A stretch of DNA of 18,958 nt, from assembly GCA_964652195.1 (NCBI GenBank), contig CAZZBB010000044.1:1-18958 (forward strand). The letters run 5' to 3'. Below, in pieces: positions 8,185 to 14,171 of the stretch (the first letter of the stretch is position 1; each line of letters starts with the position of its first letter). This DNA is from MSPOR6 sp964652195. Lineage in GTDB: Bacteria; Poribacteria; WGA-4E; WGA-3G. The position numbers and the translations under genes are program-made. The notes beneath the pieces were generated by a model. The model was not told the DNA's origin and ran no database searches. It saw only the letters and a program-made list of their open reading frames with translations.

Positions 8185-9300
8185 GTGAGAGAAATCTATA
8201 AAAAAATCCCACAATTAATTGAATCCGATCAATACGGTGCATACTGTACTGTGGTTGAAACAAAAGGGTCAACCCCGCAGAAACCCGGTTCAAAACTTCT
8301 AATTCTTCCAAATTTAAAGAATATCGGCACACTCGGTGGTGGTTGTGTTGAAGCGGAAGCAAGACGGCAAGCAATTGGGTTAATGCAGGATGGTGAACCG
8401 AGACTGCTTGAATTTCAGTTAGACAGTGATTATGGATGGGATGACGGTCTTATTTGTGGCGGGAACATGAAGATCTTCATCGATATACCTAAATCTACTA
8501 ACGAAGCAGATATATATTTACAACTACAGCAGCTCAACTATGCTAAAGTGCCACTTGTTTGTGCCACAGTTGTTGAAAGTGAACAAGAGAGCGTTGAAGT
8601 CGGTATGAAAATGGTTTTTGCAACCAATGGAGAACGGGTTGGAACATTAGGAAATTCTACTTTAGAATCAGATATTGAGAAGAGGATCTCTGATATCCTT
8701 GAACAAAACCAGGCAGAATTAATTCATACAGAAAATAAGATGTCTGTGTTTCTGGAACCACTCCAACCAAGACCCACATTACTTATTGCTGGTGCGGGAC
8801 ATGTCGGTCAAGCGCTCTGCAGGCTTGGTACATGGTTAGATTTCGATGTGACGATTGTTGACGATCGTGCAGATTTTGCATCAAAAGAACGTCTACCTGA
8901 AGCTGATGAAATTATCATCGGGGACATTGCTGAAGAATTGCGTAAATATCCAAAGAGTCATCTTACCTATGTCGTCATTGTAACGCGCGGTCATCAACAC
9001 GATGAATCTGCACTCCATAGTGTCGTCGAATCTGATGCCCGATACATCGGATTAATTGGAAGTAGAAGAAAGATTAAACTCATTTTCGATGATTTACAGG
9101 ATGAAGGTGTTCCAATAGAAAAATTAAAAAAGGTTTATGCACCAATCGGGTTACATATCAACTCAAAAACTGTTCCTGAAATTGCTGTTAGTATTGCATC
9201 ACAATTAATTCAAATTCGAAACGGGGACGGTAAAGGACAGACCTACGATGAAAAACCGTCCAATATGCCTACAATAAGATTCTTGGAGAAATCAGAATGA
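8185..9300 (+). CDS. XdhC/CoxI family protein (molybdenum hydroxylase maturation factor-like)
   Basis: This 371-aa protein has the two-domain XdhC architecture. XdhC proteins bind molybdenum cofactor, support its sulfuration and deliver it to xanthine-dehydrogenase-type enzymes in the cytoplasm. The N-terminal XdhC_CoxI domain shows KGSTPQKPGSKLLI (27-40), GTLGGGCVEAEA (48-59) and LICGGN (89-94), with C54 and C91 the candidate cofactor cysteines. The C-terminal Rossmann domain has LLIAGAGHVGQAL (199-211), VTRGHQHDE (266-274), YIGLIGSRRK (287-296) and PIGLHINSKTVPEIAVSI (320-337). The start is GTG at 8185, with GGAG (8173-8176) 8 nt upstream; the ATG at 8171 runs into a stop. No molybdenum hydroxylase structural genes are in the window, so its client enzyme must be elsewhere. 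It overlaps the next gene by 4 nt. Confidence 0.9.
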   Translation: MREIYKKIPQLIESDQYGAYCTVVETKGSTPQKPGSKLLILPNLKNIGTLGGGCVEAEARRQAIGLMQDGEPRLLEFQLDSDYGWDDGLICGGNMKIFIDIPKSTNEADIYLQLQQLNYAKVPLVCATVVESEQESVEVGMKMVFATNGERVGTLGNSTLESDIEKRISDILEQNQAELIHTENKMSVFLEPLQPRPTLLIAGAGHVGQALCRLGTWLDFDVTIVDDRADFASKERLPEADEIIIGDIAEELRKYPKSHLTYVVIVTRGHQHDESALHSVVESDARYIGLIGSRRKIKLIFDDLQDEGVPIEKLKKVYAPIGLHINSKTVPEIAVSIASQLIQIRNGDGKGQTYDEKPSNMPTIRFLEKSE

Positions 9301-9638
9301 ACCAAATTAAATTGGACGAAAATAAGATGTACACATTAGCAGAGGTTGTCGAACTTGTGCAAACAACGCTTGATACTGTGAAGGATAAGTCTGATAAATC
9401 TGAATTGCAATATTCAACTACTGATGTATACTGGGTAATACATGACATGTTGAGATATATAAATCGAAATGTTCAAGGTGAATTCTCCTTACGTCGTAGG
9501 GAAAAAGGCACATATAGAGTTGCATATACAACTGAAGAATCTGGTCAGCAAAAGGCAAAAAACAATCTAAAATCGGAAGTCCAACAGACAGCAGATTACT
9601 TAGAAAACTTAACGGGAAGACGACCCCCATGGGGTTAG
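9297..9638 (+). CDS. 113-aa hypothetical protein translationally coupled to the XdhC-like gene
   Basis: I do not recognise this small, soluble, charged protein. Its ATG overlaps the stop of the upstream gene in an ATGA arrangement (9297-9300), which supports translational coupling. The N-terminal half (MYTLAEVVELVQTTLDTV, then TTDVYWVIHDMLRYINRN) looks helical and could form a small helix-turn-helix or winged-helix-like fold, since SLRRREKGTYRVAY follows like a basic beta wing. That fold idea is a guess. The C-terminus is polar and ends in a proline/arginine tail. Context suggests a role linked to either the XdhC-like protein or the following oxygenase. Confidence 0.75.
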   Translation: MNQIKLDENKMYTLAEVVELVQTTLDTVKDKSDKSELQYSTTDVYWVIHDMLRYINRNVQGEFSLRRREKGTYRVAYTTEESGQQKAKNNLKSEVQQTADYLENLTGRRPPWG

Positions 9639-9668
9639 ATTCCTATTATGTTTCAGGGAGAACAACCT

Positions 9669-10565
9669 GTGAATCAAGAATCAAATATTTACGTTGAAGA
9701 CATTGAAATCTCTGTGGATTCATTAGACGTAGAAAATGCAGCAGACATCTTTGAAGAACACGGTTGTCTTGTTGTACGCGGTTTAATGAAACCTTACATT
9801 GAAAGAATAAATCAGGATATGGAGGCAGCAGCATCTGAATCCTTAGCACTGATTGACGAAGCAGAGAAGATCGTGGAAGGATGGCGTACACCAAATGGAA
9901 CACTGTTCATTCCTGCACCCGATGGGTATGATAGAGATAAACAGATTATGGTGTTGGCAATGAATTATCAAACAAGTGGAGCATTCTTTCAATCTGCATT
10001 TGATGAAAATGCGATTAGAATTGTTGAAGCAATTTTGGGACCAAATGTAGAGATATTCGGCAACGGTCAGTGTCTATATAAGGAACCTGTCGGTGGACAT
10101 CCCAAGCACCTACATCAGGATTCAGCATATTTTGAACATCGTCACCAAGGACCAGTCGGAATTTTGAATTATGTAGTGGATACAGATCTCGTTAACGGGG
10201 CACTCCATGTTGTTCCGGGGTCACATAAACTCGGACAACTAAAACATGTGGATACCTTCTCACATCTCGGTTTAGAAGAGGATGAATGGCCGTGGGAACG
10301 TTCGCTACCCGTAATTGGCAAGGCAGGCGATTCTATCTTCTTTAATGTGAAGACAATACACGGATCCAAACAGAATATGTCTGATAAACCGCGTCCGGTG
10401 TTCATCAATCGTTATCGCCGCACAGATGACTTTGTCATCATCGGTGGAACAACAGCACAAAATCGAGCAGAGGCAGAGAAACGTGCAGCGGCTGCGGAGG
10501 AAGCTAAGAAAGCCAACAGTGATCGCGGTTTGATGGTACGGGGTTTCCGTCCATTTTCTGCTTAG
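9669..10565 (+). CDS. phytanoyl-CoA dioxygenase (PhyH) family protein
   Basis: This is a non-heme Fe(II)/2-oxoglutarate-dependent oxygenase of the PhyH family, 298 aa from the chosen start. The metal-binding facial triad is visible as H149-Q-D151 (HLHQDSAYF) and H231 (KTIHGSKQN). R242 in DKPRPVFINRYR is the expected 2-oxoglutarate carboxylate ligand. NGALHVVPGSHKLG (176-189) is the usual turn before the second strand set. The GTG at 9669 is preferred over the ATG at 9648 because AGGGAG (9655-9660) lies 8 nt before it and would be inside the longer frame. The C-terminus carries an Ala/Glu/Lys-rich helix (266-282) before RGFRPFSA. It is the last gene of the plus block and is followed by a terminator. 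The substrate is unknown. Confidence 0.92.
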   Translation: MNQESNIYVEDIEISVDSLDVENAADIFEEHGCLVVRGLMKPYIERINQDMEAAASESLALIDEAEKIVEGWRTPNGTLFIPAPDGYDRDKQIMVLAMNYQTSGAFFQSAFDENAIRIVEAILGPNVEIFGNGQCLYKEPVGGHPKHLHQDSAYFEHRHQGPVGILNYVVDTDLVNGALHVVPGSHKLGQLKHVDTFSHLGLEEDEWPWERSLPVIGKAGDSIFFNVKTIHGSKQNMSDKPRPVFINRYRRTDDFVIIGGTTAQNRAEAEKRAAAAEEAKKANSDRGLMVRGFRPFSA

Positions 10566-10587
10566 AAATTACCCATTAGAATTGAAT

Positions 10588-10616
10588 GCCACTCTAATCG
10601 AGTGGCCTATTTTATT
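10588..10616 (+). terminator. rho-independent terminator after the PhyH gene
   Basis: GCCACTC (10588-10594) pairs perfectly with GAGTGGC (10600-10606) around a 5-nt loop. The stem is followed by CTATTTTATT, a T-rich though interrupted tail. It lies 22 nt after the PhyH stop codon and should end the plus-strand transcript before the convergent minus-strand operon. Confidence 0.75.
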
Positions 10617-10621
10617 ATTCT

Positions 10622-10815
10622 AACGTGAGTTTGATATTTAACAGGACAGAGTCAAATAGAACAAGAACGGGCACATTTCCTGAAAAAATCGTCATTTTGG
10701 TGTTTTTAACCTTCTAAAGAATCAACGGTATGAATGCCTTAAGGCATTCCCCGCCCCTTATCAGGGGGACTTTAAGAGAAAATGTGGAAGTCTAACTATT
10801 TATCAAACTCACGTT
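10622..10815. repeat. 194-bp MITE-like element with perfect 15-bp terminal inverted repeats
   Basis: AACGTGAGTTTGATA (10622-10636) is the exact reverse complement of TATCAAACTCACGTT (10801-10815). The interior is non-coding and contains a perfect hairpin GAATGCC-TTAA-GGCATTC (10732-10749) and a second one CCCCT-TATC-AGGGG (10754-10767). Size, perfect ends, internal palindromes and position in a convergent intergenic gap fit a miniature inverted-repeat transposable element. I could not see a clear target-site duplication. An alternative is one large RNA structure between converging transcripts. It fills most of the 304-bp gene-free gap 10566-10869. Confidence 0.6.
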
Positions 10816-10860
10816 TTACTACACACCTTTCACCCCTCCAAAAGAAATGCCTACAATCTA

Positions 10861-10887
10861 TTGTATCTGTCAGGACATCTGATACAA
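10861..10887 (-). terminator. possible terminator hairpin overlapping the DUF420 stop codon
   Basis: TTGTATC (10861-10867) pairs with GATACAA (10881-10887), and inside it TGTC pairs with GACA around AG, giving an 11-bp stem with a 3-nt bulge. A smaller perfect palindrome TACAAT-CT-ATTGTA (10852-10865) overlaps it. On the minus strand the stem is not followed by a proper T run, only a weak T-rich stretch about 15 nt later, so terminator function is uncertain. Confidence 0.3.
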
Positions 10888-11289
10888 CATAAGATAAATG
10901 AGTACACCGGTAACTGAAACATAGAGCCAGATCGGAAATGTAATTTTAGCAATACGACGGTGTTGCTCAAATCTCTCTCGCCATGCCAAGTAAAGAGTAC
11001 GCAACGCTAATGGAACGATAAGAAATGCTAAGATGATATGTGAGATAAGAATGGTAAAGTAAACTGGTCGGATCCAACCCTGTTTTGTAAAAGGGGTTGA
11101 TCCAGCATTCGCATGGTAGATTACATAACTGATTAGGAATAGAACGGATACAGAAAACGCAGCTAACATACAATTCTTGTGTGCTGCTATTTTTTTCTGA
11201 CGAATAAATATATAACCCACGATAAGAATAATTGCACTGACTGAATTTAATGATGCATTGACAGTTGGTAAATCAGAAATCTCTAACAC
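10870..11289 (-). CDS. DUF420 (CtaM/YozB-like) membrane protein
   Basis: This 139-aa integral membrane protein matches the DUF420 family. CtaM/YozB of Bacillus and Staphylococcus is a member required for assembly of heme-copper cytochrome aa3 oxidase. Four membrane helices are visible at about 14-30, 41-60, 76-98 and 116-136. The conserved histidines are H37 (AAHKNCM), H59 (YHANAGS), H84 (LISHIILAF) and H110 (FEQHRRIAK), with family blocks LPTVNASLNSVSAI and FPIWLYVSVTGV. The start is GTG at 11289 with GAGGGA about 5 nt upstream; the longer frame would run through the preceding gene. It follows the PhyH gene by 13 nt and is probably the last gene of that operon. No oxidase subunits are in the window. 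Confidence 0.9.
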   Translation of the reverse strand: MLEISDLPTVNASLNSVSAIILIVGYIFIRQKKIAAHKNCMLAAFSVSVLFLISYVIYHANAGSTPFTKQGWIRPVYFTILISHIILAFLIVPLALRTLYLAWRERFEQHRRIAKITFPIWLYVSVTGVLIYLMLYQMS

Positions 11290-11302
11290 TGTTCCCTCAC
11301 TT

Positions 11303-12181
11303 CTATCGCAGCCATCGATAGGCTTGAACACCTTTGGAATTTTCCAAAGCAAACTCCCAACGTTTACACCATGTCTCGTAATCTGTCTGACATGCTTCAG
11401 GTCTTATTCGACTCCGCATCAGGAATGCAGGATAATATGGTCTACCCGTTGGTTGATACACATCATGGTAACGTAAATCAAAACTCCACCGCACAGTATC
11501 AGATTCATTCGGTCTTGCACTATGTAGTGTGTAATTGTGGAACAGGATCACACCACCAGCACGTATAGGCAGTTCTTTAGGTGTAAGGTTTGGCGGTTGA
11601 TGTTCAGGTGGAACTGCTAAACCAGCACTATTCCAAGCATGTTCAAATAATCCATATTTATGACTCCCTGGAAGGACTTGTAGGCATCCGTTCTTCAACG
11701 TAGCATCTACAATCGGAATCCAAACAGTCAACATAAAATACGGATCGGTATCTGGCCAACACACACCCGCATCCTGATGCCAAGGTGTTGGTTCATGTTG
11801 AGATTCCTTTACTGGCAAAACAGAGCGGATATGTTGTATTGGGTTGCATAATATCTCTGAGCCTACAAAGGATTCAGCAAGATCCAAAATCTTAGGATTC
11901 TTCAAAAAATTAAAGGTTGCTTCGCCACGAGCACGCATAATATCTAAATTCGCAGTAACCTCACGGGCTTCTGCAGCAAGATGTAACAAACGCTCCGTAA
12001 ATGGTTTATCCGCATAGGTCGAAGTTATTTTTCCTTCACTATGCAATTTCTCAGCACGGGTAGCTATGAGATCCGAATATTCTTCTATAACTGGACCGAG
12101 ATCACTATCATCTAATACATCCTCAAGGAGAAGGTATCCGTTTTCATGGAAAAATGATACTTCCGACTCTGTTAGTCTCAT
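11303..12181 (-). CDS. phytanoyl-CoA dioxygenase (PhyH) family protein
   Basis: This 292-aa Fe(II)/2-oxoglutarate oxygenase begins with the classic family opening SFFHENGYLLLEDVLD (9-24). The iron ligands are H135 and D137 in PTPWHQDAGV and H220 in NYTLHSARPN; R231 (VRWSFDLRYH) should bind 2-oxoglutarate. NGCLQVLPGSHKYGLF (164-179) is the conserved turn. The ribosome site AAGGA lies 9 nt before the ATG. It is 48 nt downstream of another PhyH gene and 13 nt upstream of the DUF420 gene, consistent with one transcript. The two neighbouring PhyH proteins are clearly divergent, so they are not a recent tandem duplication and may act on different intermediates. Substrate unknown. Confidence 0.93.
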   Translation of the reverse strand: MRLTESEVSFFHENGYLLLEDVLDDSDLGPVIEEYSDLIATRAEKLHSEGKITSTYADKPFTERLLHLAAEAREVTANLDIMRARGEATFNFLKNPKILDLAESFVGSEILCNPIQHIRSVLPVKESQHEPTPWHQDAGVCWPDTDPYFMLTVWIPIVDATLKNGCLQVLPGSHKYGLFEHAWNSAGLAVPPEHQPPNLTPKELPIRAGGVILFHNYTLHSARPNESDTVRWSFDLRYHDVYQPTGRPYYPAFLMRSRIRPEACQTDYETWCKRWEFALENSKGVQAYRWLR

Positions 12182-12229
12182 AGTATGTAATCCTTAATCT
12201 ATATAGATGGATAAGAAACAAAATTTAGA

Positions 12230-13033
12230 TTATCCCCATCTTTGTTCAGGAGGATCAAACACAAATCCGTGAAAAAACTTCCTTTGATCAGGTGAAAGCT
12301 GCGAATTGTAGAATTTCTTTGGATACCCCCAATGTTCCTCAGATGCAATCATCCATGGATGTTCATAGGCGTAATATAACATCTCACGACAACCATCAGA
12401 TTTTGTAAACATACCAGATGAATGCCAAAGCGCGTTATGAAATAGAATCGCACTCCCTGCAGGAGCACACACTTCTAACGCACCAGGATATTCATGTGGA
12501 TACCTAAGGTCTTCATGATTAGGGTCATGCATGGCTTTATGACTTCCCGGAAGCAGCCAGAGATTACCTTGCCCACCTACGGTCATATCTGTTAAATAAT
12601 AACCGATTTTGAGTTGCAATAAAGGTATTGGACGTAGATTCCGGTATCCATTATCATGTCCATCAATATGCCATCCCATTGGACGTTCCTTCAAATCTAA
12701 ATAATGCTCAATAATTGCATCGGATGCATGATGATGTGGCATCTCATTCAGGATACCTGTGATATAGGGTAACATCGGTTCCCAATCTAACAGTTCTAAG
12801 AACAGTGGATGGTCTCCAAGGATATAGAATATGCGAGTACTCTTCTCACCGTGGATATGTGTCATTCCAGTCTGTGTTACCCCTTTTTCTTCACATTCGC
12901 GCCGTTTCTCAATAACCTCAGCAAGAGCAGTCCTTAGGTTTTCAACATGGCATGTCGTGAAAAAATCCTCTAAAATAAGATACCCGTTATTTTCAAAAAA
13001 GAATTTCTGAGCATCCGTTAATTCCTCTGACAT
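12230..13033 (-). CDS. phytanoyl-CoA dioxygenase (PhyH) family protein
   Basis: This 267-aa protein is another PhyH-family oxygenase. It opens with KFFFENNGYLILEDFF (10-25). The triad is H122 and D124 (GWHIDGHD) with H204 (ALWHSSG); R216 (DGCREMLYYAYEHPW) is the probable 2-oxoglutarate ligand. GNLWLLPGSHKAMH (156-169) is the family turn. Extra histidines around 99-102 and 126 enrich the pocket area. A GAGAGGA ribosome site (13041-13047) is 7 nt before the ATG. It lies 50 nt behind the amidohydrolase gene and 48 nt ahead of the next PhyH gene, so it is probably the second gene of the operon. Substrate unknown. Confidence 0.93.
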   Translation of the reverse strand: MSEELTDAQKFFFENNGYLILEDFFTTCHVENLRTALAEVIEKRRECEEKGVTQTGMTHIHGEKSTRIFYILGDHPLFLELLDWEPMLPYITGILNEMPHHHASDAIIEHYLDLKERPMGWHIDGHDNGYRNLRPIPLLQLKIGYYLTDMTVGGQGNLWLLPGSHKAMHDPNHEDLRYPHEYPGALEVCAPAGSAILFHNALWHSSGMFTKSDGCREMLYYAYEHPWMIASEEHWGYPKKFYNSQLSPDQRKFFHGFVFDPPEQRWG

Positions 13034-13083
13034 AATACATCCTCTCTAATGCTAAATTGATATAGAAATCTTACTCTTACCCT

Positions 13084-14061
13084 CTAATAATCTAATTTAA
13101 ACAATTTCTGAGCATTCTTACCAAATACTTGTGCTTTGTCTACATTAGAAATAGACATTTCCTCAATTAACGCGACAAACCGCAGCATATCTACCCACGG
13201 ATGATCAGTTCCGAACAGTAGCCGTTCCGCACCTGAAAACTCACATGCATATTCCAATGATTGTAGTGATGGTGATACTGAATCCAAATATATTCGACGT
13301 AAGTATTCACTCGGTGGTTGTGCGATATGTTCTCGTGCTCTCCCTAATACCTCTGTTTGGTGATCTAATCGACCGCTCATATAAGGTAAAATACCACCTA
13401 CATGTGGCATGACAAGTTGCAAGTATGGATGTCTTTCAAGTATCCCACTCAAAATCAACCTTAGTAAAGCAAAACTGTTATCTACCTGCAATCCCATCAT
13501 CCCTATCATCCAATGATCTTTGATTGCATCCCCCCAAGTTGGCACGGTAGGATGCATAACAATAGGCATTTGGCAAGATTCGGCATGTGTAAATACGGGT
13601 TCAAATTGTGGAGAATCAACAGGTTCACCCCCAATATGTGAATAGAGCATTATCCCACGAAACCCAAGTTCTTTCACACGATTCAATTCTACAATGGCTT
13701 CATCAGGATTTTGCCATGGTAGACATGCTAAACCCGCAAATCGGTCTGGATGTTGATCCACAAGTTCAGTAATAGCATTGTTTATCGCTTGTGCCCCTTC
13801 CTTACCGAGTTCAGGTGAGAGCATGCATGGTGGTGGTATATTTGTGCTGAGAAGTGCTATGTCTACACCTGCAGCATCCATATCCTTCAGTTTTCGTTTG
13901 GGATCATATACCTCATCTTGTAACCGAAATGTTTGTACATCTCCATAGGTTACAATTGCTTCACTTCTCTGATGAATGACTTGTGGAGGATGTGGATTCT
14001 TTTCAAGAACTTCTATATATTCTTTGGGGAATATGTGGCTTTGAACGTCTATTCGGATCAT
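13084..14061 (-). CDS. amidohydrolase-2 (ACMSD-like, COG2159) family protein
   Basis: This 325-aa TIM-barrel metal-dependent enzyme resembles aminocarboxymuconate-semialdehyde decarboxylase-type proteins, which hydrolyse or non-oxidatively decarboxylate small acids. Expected metal or catalytic positions are H9 (QSHIFP), H170 (IVMHPTVPTWGD), H220 (VMPHVGG) and D286 (LLFGTDHPW). The usual HxH at the first strand is DVQSH, so the first histidine is Gln (Q7). The ATG at 14061 is preferred because homologues start right at this first strand. GGAG lies just 4 nt upstream, and the longer frame from 14088 would begin inside a dispersed repeat. It appears to be the first gene of the minus-strand oxygenase operon. 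The pairing with two PhyH oxygenases suggests degradation of an organic acid or aromatic compound, which is inference. Confidence 0.88.
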   Translation of the reverse strand: MIRIDVQSHIFPKEYIEVLEKNPHPPQVIHQRSEAIVTYGDVQTFRLQDEVYDPKRKLKDMDAAGVDIALLSTNIPPPCMLSPELGKEGAQAINNAITELVDQHPDRFAGLACLPWQNPDEAIVELNRVKELGFRGIMLYSHIGGEPVDSPQFEPVFTHAESCQMPIVMHPTVPTWGDAIKDHWMIGMMGLQVDNSFALLRLILSGILERHPYLQLVMPHVGGILPYMSGRLDHQTEVLGRAREHIAQPPSEYLRRIYLDSVSPSLQSLEYACEFSGAERLLFGTDHPWVDMLRFVALIEEMSISNVDKAQVFGKNAQKLFKLDY

Positions 14062-14086
14062 AAAGCTCCATATATAAAAGCGTAAC

Positions 14087-14118
14087 ATGTTGGGTTTCGT
14101 ACCTCAACCCAACCTACA
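14087..14118. repeat. short dispersed palindromic repeat upstream of the amidohydrolase gene
   Basis: GTTGGGTT (14089-14096) and AACCCAAC (14106-14113) form an 8-bp stem around TCGTACCTC. The whole unit, read on the minus strand as TAGGTTGGGTTGAGG followed by ACGAAACCCAACA, matches from memory a very common small intergenic repeat in several bacterial lineages, notably cyanobacteria. It sits about 26 nt upstream of the predicted amidohydrolase start, within the 110-bp gap after the helicase stop. Only this one copy was seen in the window. Confidence 0.6.
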
Positions 14119-14171
14119 AGAGGAATAGGAATCCCAAATATGATTGGAGAATTCTTAAATTGACGACTTTG

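Noticed and set aside
11303..13033. Recent tandem duplication of PhyH genes
   Set aside because: The two proteins share only family motifs; their lengths and most residues differ.
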